Part shown: positions 29,263-37,983 of the stretch, one piece after another
Position numbering within the stretch: position 1 is the first letter of the stretch
Layout: the number at the start of each line of letters is the position of its first letter
DNA from: Chryseobacterium tructae
GTDB lineage: Bacteria > Bacteroidota > Bacteroidia > Flavobacteriales > Weeksellaceae
Assembly (NCBI RefSeq): GCF_030409875.1
Contig: NZ_JAUFQR010000001.1
Location: 1,426,001-1,490,000 of the forward strand
Reading direction: 5' to 3'
DNA length: 64,000 nucleotides
Position numbers and translations under genes: made by a program
Notes under the pieces: generated by a model
Told to the model about the DNA's origin: nothing
Database searches by the model: none
What the model saw: the letters and a program-made list of their open reading frames with translations, nothing else

Positions 29263-30177
29263 TTATTTTAATTTTAGCTCAATAAATTTCAAAAATTCAT
29301 CCTGTTGATCTACAAATAAATAGTGCGAACAATTATCAATAAGTGTGAAATTTTCTTTTCCGACAATATTTTTAAGATCATTCAACTGCTTTTCAGAGAA
29401 TATTCCATCATTTTTTCCATACACGGCAAAAAGAGGAATACCTTTTCTTTTAATCTCTTTTAAAGTTACTGTATTATCAAGATTGTTCAAGGGCTCATTC
29501 TGATAGAACTTGATAGGAGAGTCATGATTCCTGATATTATTTTTATAAAATTCGCCAGCTTCATATTCTCGTCGCAGGTTCTTACTTTCCAGAGTAGGAT
29601 AGGGCATGTCGAAGAATTTGAGTTTACTTGCAGTTTCGTAGCTTCTTTTTCGATAGGCTGCTGAGTTTTTAGGTAAATTTTCTATTTCAGAGATCTCTTT
29701 TAATTGAGTTGGATCATTTTTAAAATATTCTTTGGCCTCTTTCAAAATATGATCATAGGTTTCCTGCTGGGTAAATAATGCTCCAGCAAGGGTAAGCGTT
29801 TGTACTTTTGCCGGAAACTGATGGGTAAATAAAGTGCCTATGATCCCTCCAAAACTATGCGCAAGAATATGCGCTTTTTTGAGGTGATAAGTACGATAAA
29901 GCTTATTCAGATCTTCAAAACTTTCTTTAAAAGTCATAGTGGCCTTTTCATCTTTGGAGCGTCCCTCACCACGTCTGTCGTATACAATCACATAGAATCC
30001 TTTATCAGCCAGCTTTTGTGCTGTAGTCCCTTCAAATAAAGTGGCATTTCCACTCGGTCCGCCATGAATAAAAATAACAGCAGGATTCTTTTCGTTTCCA
30101 TAAGCTTTTGAATAGATATGCTGAGCATTTATGGAGAGTAAGAATAAGGAAAAAACAAGTGAGAATAATGATTTCAT
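29263..30177 (-). CDS. Secreted alpha/beta hydrolase
   Basis: The 304-residue protein has a signal peptide ending near INAQ (residue 19) and the classical fold markers: oxyanion segment HGGPSGN near residue 38, YDRRGEGRS, nucleophile elbow AHSFGG near residue 108, acid in VYGKNDGIF and histidine in NCSHYLFVDQ. HGGPSGN with DRRGEGRS resembles proline iminopeptidases, but substrates of this group vary. The location should be periplasmic. It is first of a possible three-gene run with the small exported protein and the DoxD/DoxA-like gene. Confidence 0.85.
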   Translation of the reverse strand: MKSLFSLVFSLFLLSINAQHIYSKAYGNEKNPAVIFIHGGPSGNATLFEGTTAQKLADKGFYVIVYDRRGEGRSKDEKATMTFKESFEDLNKLYRTYHLKKAHILAHSFGGIIGTLFTHQFPAKVQTLTLAGALFTQQETYDHILKEAKEYFKNDPTQLKEISEIENLPKNSAAYRKRSYETASKLKFFDMPYPTLESKNLRREYEAGEFYKNNIRNHDSPIKFYQNEPLNNLDNTVTLKEIKRKGIPLFAVYGKNDGIFSEKQLNDLKNIVGKENFTLIDNCSHYLFVDQQDEFLKFIELKLK

Positions 30178-30495
30178 GGTTGATACTTTGGAGTAGCTAA
30201 GCTAATTAATATTCTTGATGTTTTTGAATGAAAAGGTGAATATTAAGCCATCCATCAAAACTTATTTGAATTTTTTCCACTCCTCCAGAAGAGTGGAGGT
30301 TTCTCCAATTATGATTTAGAGAATAATTTGAAGGAGTAATCTATTAATTAAAAGCTTTTGACATGTTCTTTTGTGCTCAATAAGCTTCCTTCCTCAAACC
30401 TCCATCTTCCTTTCTTCAAAAAATACACCCTACTGACTAACAGTTGTCACAGCCTTGTCTTATCTTTATCCCGTTAAACCAAAACAAATACTTCA
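30178..30495. other. Intergenic region upstream of tag
   Basis: No ORF supported. A short hairpin, CCACTC/GAGTGG around an eight-base loop, lies near 30278-30298. CTCAAACCTCCATCTTCC near 30394 belongs to the dispersed text also seen near 58.6 and 63.0 kb. TATCTTTA near 30460 is a near match to the -7 element, about 30 bases ahead of the tag start. Confidence 0.35.
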
Positions 30496-31043
30496 ATGAG
30501 TTATTGCTTAGCCATAAACGGAATGCAGCCTGAAAGCAGAAAAGAACTGCACAAAAATTACCATGATAATTATTATGGATTTCCAATTCATGATGATAAT
30601 GAATTGTTTGGAAGATTGATTCTGGAGATTAATCAGGCAGGTTTAAGCTGGGAACGGTTTTAAAGAAAGAAGAAAGTTTCAGAAAAGCTTATGATAATTT
30701 TGATATTCAAAAAATAGCAGCATATACAGAAGAAGACCGTGAAAGGCTTTTAAGTGATAGCGGAATTATCAGAAATAAACTGAAAGTGAATGCCGCTATT
30801 GAAAATGCAAAAACTGTTATAGAGCTTCAAAAAGACTTTGGTTCATTTGAAAAATGGCTGGAACATCACCATCCTAAAACATTGCAGGAATGGATGAAAC
30901 TTTTTAAGAAAACCTTCAAATTTACAGGCGGAGAAATCGTGAATGAATTCCTGATGAGTACAGGATACTTGAAAGGAGCACACCATGAAACCTGTCCAAT
31001 TCATGCAAAAGTATTAGAACAGAATCCTTTGTGGAAGAAATAG
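30496..31043 (+). CDS. tag: DNA-3-methyladenine glycosylase I, one frameshift
   Basis: Tag removes 3-methyladenine from alkylated DNA. The corrected protein is 182 residues. It has the zinc-site cysteine at position 4 (MSYC), the histidine of YHDNYYG near 23, the active-site glutamate region QAGLSWETVLKK near 53, GIIRNKLKV, FKFTGG and the C-terminal zinc ligands HETCPIH. The frame breaks at 30653-30654, where AA stands in place of AAA, turning SWETVLKK into a premature stop. One added A restores the frame and a length divisible by three. Everything else is intact, so a sequencing error is likely. Confidence 0.9.
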
Positions 31044-31100
31044 TACATAGTTAACTTTGTTGCTAAATGTTTATTTTTTTCTATAATATGATTAATAAGA

Positions 31101-31131
31101 TTGCTAATATAAATAACACCCATTATTTTTG
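31101..31131 (+). promoter_or_regulatory. Promoter of the first flavodoxin-fold oxidoreductase gene
   Basis: TTG at 31101-31103 and TATTTTTG at 31124-31131 are separated by 20 bases, a good flavobacterial -33/-7 pair. The ATG at 31150 lies 18 bases beyond. A TTG at 31129 inside the -7 box is in frame but cannot be the start if this is the promoter. Confidence 0.6.
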
Positions 31132-31149
31132 TTGGACAAATTAAAACCA

Positions 31150-31680
31150 ATGAAAATATTAATAATTGTGATCCACCCTGATCTCGAAAAGTCTATGATC
31201 AATAAAAGATGGACTGAAGAATTAAAAAAATATCCTGAAAAATATACCGTTCATCAATTACATTATGAATACCCGGACGGAAAGATTGATGTCGCTAAAG
31301 AACAAAAGCTGATAGAGTCTTATGATACAGTAGTATTTCAATTCCCATTTTATTGGTTTAGCAGTCCATCACTTTTGAAGCAATGGTTTGATGAGGTATT
31401 TCTTTATGGTTGGGCATACGGAAGCAATAGTGGGTACAAAGCAGGAGGAAAGAAAATGACATTGGCCGTTTCTACAGGAACTGATGAGGAGGGTTATAGT
31501 AACTCAGGTAAGTTTAAATATACTATGGATGAACTTTTTTGTCCCTACAAACTCACTTTCAGATACGTTAAATCAGAATATCAGGAGCCTTTTGTTTACT
31601 ACGGATTAGAATTCAATTCTTCAGAAGAATGGATTGAAAGAAGTGTACCGATGTATCTGGAGTTTTTGAATGCTCTTTAG
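31150..31680 (+). CDS. NAD(P)H-dependent oxidoreductase, flavodoxin fold (copy 1)
   Basis: The 176-residue cytoplasmic flavoprotein belongs to the MdaB/YwrO/KefF-type quinone reductase group. It starts with MKILIIVIHPDLEKS (first strand and phosphate loop). FQFPFYWFSSPSLLKQWFDEV is the FMN-binding and dimer segment, summarised as FPFYWFS and KQWFDEV, and GGKKMTLAVSTG follows. The protein at 32357 is a close paralogue, and an HxlR regulator lies between them, suggesting a duplicated quinone- or electrophile-detoxifying gene under shared control. Confidence 0.85.
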   Translation: MKILIIVIHPDLEKSMINKRWTEELKKYPEKYTVHQLHYEYPDGKIDVAKEQKLIESYDTVVFQFPFYWFSSPSLLKQWFDEVFLYGWAYGSNSGYKAGGKKMTLAVSTGTDEEGYSNSGKFKYTMDELFCPYKLTFRYVKSEYQEPFVYYGLEFNSSEEWIERSVPMYLEFLNAL

Positions 31681-31767
31681 ATCAAAGCAGTGGCTGATGC
31701 AACCCTTTGTGGAAGAGATAGAGAATAAAGAAAATAAGCTTATTTTCCATATTTTATAGTTTTTCTA

Positions 31768-31809
31768 TTAAATTGTGTGTTATGTCTTTTAATATAATAC
31801 ACAATTTAA
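31768..31809. repeat. Long AT-rich hairpin between convergent genes
   Basis: TTAAATTGTGTGTTAT (31768-31783) pairs with ATAATACACAATTTAA (31794-31809), 16 pairs with one G-T wobble around a ten-base loop. It lies between the oxidoreductase stop and the convergent HxlR stop. It lacks a GC core and a T tract, so it is an atypical terminator, or a remnant of another palindromic element. Confidence 0.6.
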
Positions 31810-31887
31810 CAAGGGATTAAGTGTAAATTGCTTATTAATAGTTGTTTATATGAATAATTACAGAGTCCAATATATCAGATCTCTTCT

Positions 31888-32265
31888 TTATTTATCTTCA
31901 GGAGATTTTTCAATTAATTGCCTGTGCTCTATTCCCCATTTCTCGAATTCCAGGATAATAGGTTTCAGCTTATATCCAATTTCTGTTAATTCATATTCTA
32001 CCCTTGGCGGTACTTCAGCATATACGGTTCTGGTGATAATTTTATCTTCCTCCAGTCTTCTGAGTTGTAAAGTTAGCATACGTTCTGTAATGTTCTGAAG
32101 GCGCTTTTTCAGTTCTCCGAATCTCATTTTACCATTGATGAGGTAACAACAGATGGCTAATGCCCATTGTCCACCGATAATATTGGAGGCATACACTTCC
32201 GGACATTCGTCTGCAAGCGCTTTTTTATTGGCAAAATTAGTTGAGGTTTCCTTTATTTTAGTCAT
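31888..32265 (-). CDS. HxlR-family transcriptional regulator
   Basis: This 125-residue winged-helix regulator has the family layout: an N-terminal cysteine in DECPEVYASNIIGG, then KMRFGELKKRLQNITERMLTLQLRRLEEDKII (DNA-binding helices; motifs FGELKKRL and LTLQLRRLE) and the wing VPPRVEYELTEIG. In YodB- and HypR-type members the N-terminal cysteine senses quinones or other electrophiles. The gene is divergent from oxidoreductase copy 2 and convergent with copy 1. Control of one or both is inferred, with C21 as probable sensor. Confidence 0.9.
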   Translation of the reverse strand: MTKIKETSTNFANKKALADECPEVYASNIIGGQWALAICCYLINGKMRFGELKKRLQNITERMLTLQLRRLEEDKIITRTVYAEVPPRVEYELTEIGYKLKPIILEFEKWGIEHRQLIEKSPEDK

Positions 32266-32286
32266 TACTTACATTTTTTATAGTAC

Positions 32287-32337
32287 CCTACAATAGGTTG
32301 CTAATGTACGAAATGTAAGGAATGTATTGTAATTTTG
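32287..32337 (+). promoter_or_regulatory. Divergent promoter region with probable HxlR operator
   Basis: CCTA-CAA-TAGG at 32287-32297 is a perfect inverted repeat in the gap between the HxlR gene and oxidoreductase copy 2, flanked by GTAC on both sides (near 32283 and 32306). TAATTTTG at 32330-32337 is an exact -7 match 19 bases before the ATG at 32357. The layout suits repression of the oxidoreductase by HxlR, but the site is inferred from symmetry only. Confidence 0.4.
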
Positions 32338-32356
32338 TGGTAGAAATTTAAACATA

Positions 32357-32944
32357 ATGAAGACTTTAGTAATTGTTACTCATCCTGAAATTGAAAAATC
32401 TGTTATCAATAAAAGATGGATTGAAGAGTTAAAAAAATATCCGGAAAAATACACTGTTCATCAATTATATGACGCTTATCCAGATGGTAAAATTGATGTT
32501 GTCAGAGAACAAAAGCTTATGGAATCCCATGATACTATTGTGTTTCAGTTTCCTTTTTATTGGTTTAGCAGCCCGCCACTTTTGAAACAATGGCTAGATG
32601 AAGTCATTTTACACGGCTGGGCGTACGGAAGTAACAGTGGATATAAACTGGCCAGGAAAAAAATGACCTTAGCAGTAACTGCAGGAATTGATGATGATGA
32701 ATATTCTGCTTCAGGAAAATATAAATATACCATGAAGGAACTTTTCAGACCTTATGAACTGACCTTTGACTATATTAAAGCACACTACGAAGAGCCTTTT
32801 GTTTATTATGGGATAGAACGTGATCCTTCGGATGAGTGGATTGACAGGAGTGTGCCTATGTACCTGGATTTTTTGGATGCTCTTTCGGTCAATAACTGTG
32901 ATCAAGATAGATTAGTCCTCGATAACTGCCAAGATTCTCTTTAA
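32357..32944 (+). CDS. NAD(P)H-dependent oxidoreductase, flavodoxin fold (copy 2)
   Basis: The 195-residue paralogue of the protein at 31150 is nearly identical in order and motifs (MKTLVIVTHPEIEKS, FPFYWFSSPP, KQWLDEV, RKKMTLAVTAG, DRSVPMYLDFLDAL). It is about 18 residues longer: where copy 1 stops after LNAL, this one continues with a polar tail (SVNNCDQDRL...) that runs 56 bases into the end of the convergent gene at 32889. The tail may be a read-through extension after loss of the original stop. It is divergent from HxlR and is its likeliest target. Confidence 0.85.
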   Translation: MKTLVIVTHPEIEKSVINKRWIEELKKYPEKYTVHQLYDAYPDGKIDVVREQKLMESHDTIVFQFPFYWFSSPPLLKQWLDEVILHGWAYGSNSGYKLARKKMTLAVTAGIDDDEYSASGKYKYTMKELFRPYELTFDYIKAHYEEPFVYYGIERDPSDEWIDRSVPMYLDFLDALSVNNCDQDRLVLDNCQDSL

Positions 32945-33644
32945 TATTCATCATTATATCAGGAATATATTCATAACCTCCTTCAAGAAGGTGATTCATT
33001 TCATCATGGTATATATGATCAGTATTTTGAAGATAGGTGTTTAAGTGCTTTTCTGTACTGATATGCAGGTTGAAATTGGTGTCAAACCGAGATATTTCAA
33101 GTGATCCTTTCATTTCTTCTATATCAGGATATTCTTTAAAAACAGCGACTTTAAAGGAAAGAAGGATAAGATAATCAAGCATAAGATGAAGCTCATCACT
33201 GCTTAAAATTGTGTCAATTGTCAATTCTGGTGCCGTATCAAGAAGTGGAATATAAAACTTTTCAACTCCTATAGTGGCAAGTGAGAAGAGTAGAGGAACT
33301 TCATTGTGGATATTCAAATGATGAATAGTAATGAATCCATGATGGGCGAAGATTTCTTCATCTCCCTTGTGATCATTTTGATAGTACCAGGTAAACCAAT
33401 CGAAAAGAGCTGTAAATTCGTTATTCTCTAAAGTGTAATTTTCTTGTTGAAGCTTTTTCAGAAGATTTTCATAGGATATGCCTGAAAATTCTCTTTTGCT
33501 TTTCAGAAAATCCCGGAAGGTTCCAAAACGTTGATTAACGATCTTTAAAAATACGTCAGGAAGGCTTGTATCTGAAATTTTTGGATACAGGTTTTCTCTG
33601 ATCTTTGCTTTATCCAGTTTGTAAAGTTCTATATATCCACCCAT
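32889..33644 (-). CDS. Uncharacterised soluble protein, last gene of the patatin operon
   Basis: I do not recognise this 251-residue protein. It is acidic, has no signal peptide or membrane segment, and is predicted mostly helical with aromatic-rich stretches (FDWFTWYYQND, HHGFITIHHLN). It starts 18 bases after the stop of the zinc-ribbon gene and is the last of four minus-strand genes. Its 3' end overlaps oxidoreductase copy 2 by 56 bases. The composition recalls immunity-type or antitoxin-like small acidic proteins, but that is only an impression. Confidence 0.5.
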   Translation of the reverse strand: MGGYIELYKLDKAKIRENLYPKISDTSLPDVFLKIVNQRFGTFRDFLKSKREFSGISYENLLKKLQQENYTLENNEFTALFDWFTWYYQNDHKGDEEIFAHHGFITIHHLNIHNEVPLLFSLATIGVEKFYIPLLDTAPELTIDTILSSDELHLMLDYLILLSFKVAVFKEYPDIEEMKGSLEISRFDTNFNLHISTEKHLNTYLQNTDHIYHDEMNHLLEGGYEYIPDIMMNIKENLGSYRGLIYLDHSY

Positions 33645-33662
33645 TATTTCTCGTGATATATA

Positions 33663-34637
33663 CTATTTTGATTTAAAAAAAGTATCGGTTTCGTATTGAT
33701 ATCTCCAATCAGTCCAATATTCCAATACTCTTTTGAACTCTTTTTGTTCGTATTTTAGAATTCCGTCTTTGGAATTGAAGCGTTCCAGATTCCTGGGTGT
33801 CGGAGAGGTTATTGAGCTGATTTTGTTCCGGCAGAGAAAACACTTGTCATTAAATACTGATTTTCTGTAACAGACAATACATTTTTCAAAATGGTCACAA
33901 ACAGCATGGATTTCATTGTACTGATCCTTTGTAAGCAAGATTCTGGGAATTTTGGTAAGTAACTTGAAAAAGTTGACGGATTCATTAGAAAAAGATATGT
34001 AATCAAGTGCATTGAATCCTCTTTCCAGTTCTTCCTCTTTTGTTAACCTGTTCATTTCAATGGAGCAGGAATGAGGATCATTCATTTCAAAATTTAGCTG
34101 TTTGATCTCTGACCATACTATGTGGCGAAACTTTTTGTCATAATAAGTGAAACCAAATTGATTGATATTCCTTATCCTTTCCTTTTTTAGCTTTTTAAGT
34201 TCACATTTTCTACAGAATGGTTCTTCCAAAGATTTTCCTACATTTTTCTGGCTGCCACAGCAGGAGCAGGTTGATCTATATATATCAAGATACTTATCAA
34301 TAATAGTACAAAGTTTTTCGTTACCGCCAGCACGAAATCCTTTCATGGTAAATGCTCCCCAGGAGTATTTATATTGTATAGGCTGAAGATATGTCCATCC
34401 ATTGGAAGATAGTTCGGCAAACATTTTTCTTCCTTGTTTTTCCCAGCCAGGATAAAGATCTTTAATGAAATATTGGATGTATAAATATTCATTGAAATTG
34501 CCAAAATTGTAATTCCTGTTTTCTAATTCTTCTTTAATAGATTGAATATATTCCTCAGAATAAGAATGAGAAGCCATGAAAAAAAGATAGGCAAGCCATT
34601 CGTTAGTATAACTCTTAAATGAGTTTTGTGCCTCCAT
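33663..34637 (-). CDS. Uncharacterised protein with two Cys4 zinc-ribbon-like motifs
   Basis: This 324-residue protein is not recognised. Two cysteine clusters are plain: CSCCG...CRKC near residues 118-140, and CIVC...CFLC near residues 253-270, each of the CxxC-x(n)-CxxC zinc-ribbon type. The N-terminal 100 residues are helical and aromatic-rich (LAYLFFMASHSYSEEY). Zinc ribbons suggest nucleic-acid or protein binding. It lies between the DUF2199 gene (38 bases upstream) and the 251-residue protein (18 bases downstream) and is probably co-transcribed with them. Confidence 0.5.
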   Translation of the reverse strand: MEAQNSFKSYTNEWLAYLFFMASHSYSEEYIQSIKEELENRNYNFGNFNEYLYIQYFIKDLYPGWEKQGRKMFAELSSNGWTYLQPIQYKYSWGAFTMKGFRAGGNEKLCTIIDKYLDIYRSTCSCCGSQKNVGKSLEEPFCRKCELKKLKKERIRNINQFGFTYYDKKFRHIVWSEIKQLNFEMNDPHSCSIEMNRLTKEEELERGFNALDYISFSNESVNFFKLLTKIPRILLTKDQYNEIHAVCDHFEKCIVCYRKSVFNDKCFLCRNKISSITSPTPRNLERFNSKDGILKYEQKEFKRVLEYWTDWRYQYETDTFFKSK

Positions 34638-34675
34638 ATTGTGTTTGTTATTGTGATCTTCAGATTTATTCTATA

Positions 34676-35176
34676 TTATTTACTATTTAAAACTCTGTTG
34701 ATCCTTTTTTCAGCCTCATCTTTTGTAATTCCATTATAAAAATCATCTACAAAAGGATGTTCATAGCTTTGATGTGGGAAAACAAACGGTCGTCCGATGG
34801 TATTATCCACGACAACTGTTGTAGGAATACTTTCAGAAAAATCATAGTCGGGCAGATAGGTATTAAGCCATCCGAAATATTCCGCTTTGAATTCTTTATG
34901 ATCGTAATTTTCGACGTATTCAGTATAGCTTTTCTCACTTAATGAAACCCAGACTCCATAATCAAGATCCCTGCAGTCATCGGTAACTTCCTGTATCAAA
35001 ACAGCCCGAATGAATCTATTGGTTTCTTCAGGACTTTCAACAAGACAAAGGTCTGAAGTGAGGGTTGCATTTTTCAATTCTTCGTCGGAAAGATGAGAAT
35101 AAAAGTCAGGAGCACTATAAGCCAGTGCAGGCCAGTCTTCTTTTTCTTCGCCACAACATTCACAGATGTATTTCAT
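34676..35176 (-). CDS. DUF2199 domain protein
   Basis: The 166-residue cytoplasmic protein has an N-terminal zinc-knuckle-like YICECCGEEKEDWPALAYSAP, the opening of DUF2199, followed by a conserved acidic region (DYGVWVSLSEKSYTEY) and WLNTYLPDYDF. The function of DUF2199 is not known to me. It starts 37 bases after the patatin stop and is followed by the zinc-ribbon gene, so these three share cysteine-rich putative metal sites within one operon. Confidence 0.7.
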   Translation of the reverse strand: MKYICECCGEEKEDWPALAYSAPDFYSHLSDEELKNATLTSDLCLVESPEETNRFIRAVLIQEVTDDCRDLDYGVWVSLSEKSYTEYVENYDHKEFKAEYFGWLNTYLPDYDFSESIPTTVVVDNTIGRPFVFPHQSYEHPFVDDFYNGITKDEAEKRINRVLNSK

Positions 35177-35213
35177 AATGAGTTTGCTTTTCAGCTAAAG
35201 TACTTAAAAATTC

Positions 35214-36800
35214 TTATCCCACTGTTGGTGTATCCTCTTCCTTCAGTATTTTTTTCTCCTTCATCGAAAGCATCATGCGTTCGTATTTGTATTTTTCCCA
35301 GTCAAAATGATTCAGAAAGTCTAAGGCAGCCTGAAAGCCTCTGTTGAAAAGATCTTCCTTCTCTTCCTTTTTCATAAAGAAATTGAGCCAGCTGCTGGTT
35401 CCGCAATTGACAGTCTGTATGCTGTACAGCTTATAGAAACTATGTTTAGTAAGAAAGGTTTTATCATTAAAGCCCTTTAAAGTATTGATGATATTTCCTG
35501 CATAGCTGAAAGGAGTGTTCATAATTTCCTCACTGGTTTTCCCTTTTTCAGAAAGAAGATCAGAATCACTTGTCAGTTGTACCCCGAAAAGAGGCATTCT
35601 TGGGTAAAAGACTTCATCTGCGTGAAAAAGATCAATAGGAAAATTAGAGATACTGCCACCATCAATGAAAACACCAACAGGATTAATATCTTCCTTTTTG
35701 GTATTCATCCAGAATCTCCAGGCATATTTTACAGAGCTGTCTTCTTTATTGATCCTTTTCTGATAAGGTTCAAAGAAAAAAGGGACGGACATGGAAGCCC
35801 TTACGAATTCTGCCGGGCTAATATGTTTTAACTCTTCTTCAGACCAATATAAATTGGCCATGGTAGGAAGTTCTACCTTTATTTTGGTATTGATATCTGT
35901 AGTAATGACAACATATTCTGACCGGAGAAGGTAAAAAGGATTGTTTTTGTAGTAATCATTATTAACCGCACTGTTATAGAAGATTTTATATCTGGTTTGA
36001 TCGATATGTTCCAGATTTTTAGCCTTGATTTTTTCAATACTGGCTAAAGTGATATCATAATATTCCTGCCCGTTCCCAAAACGGTAGTTGAGGTTGAGAT
36101 CATGTTCTTTTTGTATAAATTTCTCATTAAGGTTGGCTACAGTTTGAATTCCAAAATGATCAAGCGCAGTTTTCATGGTATTCAAAAAGACATTTCCAGG
36201 ATTAAGGCCACTATTTTCCTTTCTGAAGTTGTTGTATAATTTTTTGATACATAGAAAAAGGATAAGTGCCGGAACCAAAGGAATTAAAAACATCAGTTTA
36301 GCACTCAGGATACTTCCTGAAGGAGCTGCAAAAGGAATACTAACGAGAATAATGAATAAAATAGCAGCAATAATAGCATTGATTTTAAAGAAATCCTTAT
36401 TGTTTAACATTCCATGAAGGGTCGTTTTTACGTACGTTTTTCCATCCATGAAGTCAGCAAAGTCCCAGCTGAAAAGAATATCTTTGATCAGCTCACTTTT
36501 AGGTTCTTCCTTTGTTTTGCAGGCTGCAATAAGCATAGTGTTGATCGCTCCGGCGCTGGTTCCTGCTACTTTCAAAAAACGAATTCCAAAGATTTCCAGG
36601 CCATAAAGGTAACCTACCAATGCACTTCCCCAGACACCACCACCTTCCTGAACAAATTCTATATATTGATTTCCCTCTGCATCCAAAAGATCGGAAAACT
36701 CTTTAGCAGAAATATTTCCATACAAAGAAACAAGCTTATCTTTGGATGCCTGTGAAAGAGAATCATCTTGCAGAATTTTGTTGAGGTTTTCAGTTTTCAT
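35214..36800 (-). CDS. Patatin-like phospholipase with internal membrane anchor
   Basis: This 528-residue patatin-family lipid acyl hydrolase has all catalytic elements: the oxyanion loop EGGGVWG (52-58), the nucleophile GTSAGA with Ser82, and the aspartate in IDGGSISNFP near residue 381. Unusually, two adjacent membrane segments (about residues 142-162 and 172-192) are inserted between nucleophile and aspartate regions, so the enzyme is probably anchored to the inner membrane facing the cytoplasm. There is no signal peptide and no type IX or autotransporter part. It is first of four closely spaced genes. Phospholipids are the likely substrate. Confidence 0.85.
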   Translation of the reverse strand: MKTENLNKILQDDSLSQASKDKLVSLYGNISAKEFSDLLDAEGNQYIEFVQEGGGVWGSALVGYLYGLEIFGIRFLKVAGTSAGAINTMLIAACKTKEEPKSELIKDILFSWDFADFMDGKTYVKTTLHGMLNNKDFFKINAIIAAILFIILVSIPFAAPSGSILSAKLMFLIPLVPALILFLCIKKLYNNFRKENSGLNPGNVFLNTMKTALDHFGIQTVANLNEKFIQKEHDLNLNYRFGNGQEYYDITLASIEKIKAKNLEHIDQTRYKIFYNSAVNNDYYKNNPFYLLRSEYVVITTDINTKIKVELPTMANLYWSEEELKHISPAEFVRASMSVPFFFEPYQKRINKEDSSVKYAWRFWMNTKKEDINPVGVFIDGGSISNFPIDLFHADEVFYPRMPLFGVQLTSDSDLLSEKGKTSEEIMNTPFSYAGNIINTLKGFNDKTFLTKHSFYKLYSIQTVNCGTSSWLNFFMKKEEKEDLFNRGFQAALDFLNHFDWEKYKYERMMLSMKEKKILKEEDTPTVG

Positions 36801-36949
36801 GGGCTTGGGTTTTCAGCTTGCAATATTTTGACATTACCAACAGTATGTAAAGCTGTCTCTAAATTACTGTTTATTTGTAAACCATAGGATTAAAGATTAA
36901 TGATCCTTTTTATATTGAGAACATTTAGGATAATCTTATATTGAATTTT

Positions 36950-37018
36950 CTTACAGATTTTGCTGATTAAACAGATTGTCCAATAATTATCTGCGTAATC
37001 TGTGAAATCTGCGAGAAA
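36950..37018. repeat. Dispersed CGCAGATT-type intergenic repeat
   Basis: The stretch carries several spaced copies of the AATCTG/CAGATT word in both orientations (ACAGATTTTGCTGATT; AATCTGTGAAATCTGCG). A relative (CCGCAGATTACACGGATT) is at 60602-60631. It is noncoding and lies just past the corA 3' end. Confidence 0.45.
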
Positions 37019-37037
37019 TATAAACCTACCTTTAGCA

Positions 37038-37936
37038 TTACCACTGTCTACGTCTCACGTAGATAAATGTGCTGATAACAACGGTAGCCATTACCCCAAT
37101 GTTATAAAATAACCATGTTTATGATGAAGTTCAGGCATATTTTCAAAGTTCATTCCATACACTCCGGCAATAAAAGTAATCGGTAAGAAATATACCGAAT
37201 AAATGGCCAACACTTTCATTACCTGGTTAGCTTTCTGATCCGAAAGAGCCAAAAACATTGAAATAAGGTTGGTGATCTGTATATTTAAATGATCAAAATC
37301 GGCCACTACATCCTTGTGCTTATCCTTTAAATCCACAATTTCAGAGTCCTGTAAATTCAACAGTTTGAATTTATCAATAGCATCTGTAGAAATCACCAAA
37401 ACCCGCGAGTTCAACCCGGATTTTCTTTTCAGTTTGTAGAGTCTTCGGATCTGGCTGGTATGGTTAGTATTCTTGAGGAAGATCTCATTTTCAATATTGT
37501 CCATGGTTTCCATTAAACTTACCGATTCATCATCAAAGCTCTTCATGATCAATATGGCGATCATTAAAGCTACTTTTTGTGGAGTAGCTTCTTCCTGAAT
37601 GAGAGAAAGTTTCTTTTTTGTTTCAGAAATACTTCTGGTTTTCATTCTGTGAATGGTGATAATAGTTTTATCCAGAATGAAAATGGCAATCTTTGTACTG
37701 ATATCACTGATGGTGTTCAGATTCTTTCTTTCCAGCTCTGTACTCTCACGAAGAAGAAAGAATTTTACATTCCCATCTTCTTCATATTTTGGGAGGTGAT
37801 TGGGATCTATGGTATCTTCCAGAAGAAGGTTGTTGATTTCGTATCGTTCATGAAGGAATTTCAGGTCTTCTGCAGTAGGAGCCTCTACATCCACCCATTC
37901 ACAGTGGGTGCTTCTGTATATCGTATCAATTGGCAT
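37038..37936 (-). CDS. corA: CorA-family magnesium/cobalt transporter, frameshifted at its C-terminus
   Basis: The corrected length is 299 residues. A cytoplasmic funnel domain is followed by the two C-terminal membrane helices. The pore signature YGMNFENMPE, a form of the GMN motif, is intact near residue 265. The frame ends early because CCCC at 37094-37097 lacks one C (GGGG on the coding strand). With it, ITLGVMATVVISTFIYVRRRQW completes the second helix and basic tail. The full length is then divisible by three. Without the correction the second membrane helix is missing and the channel could not assemble. Specificity between Mg, Co and Ni cannot be read from the motif. Confidence 0.88.
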
Positions 37937-37983
37937 AAAGTAAAAATACTAATATTTTGAAAAACTATGTGTTAAATAAGTTT

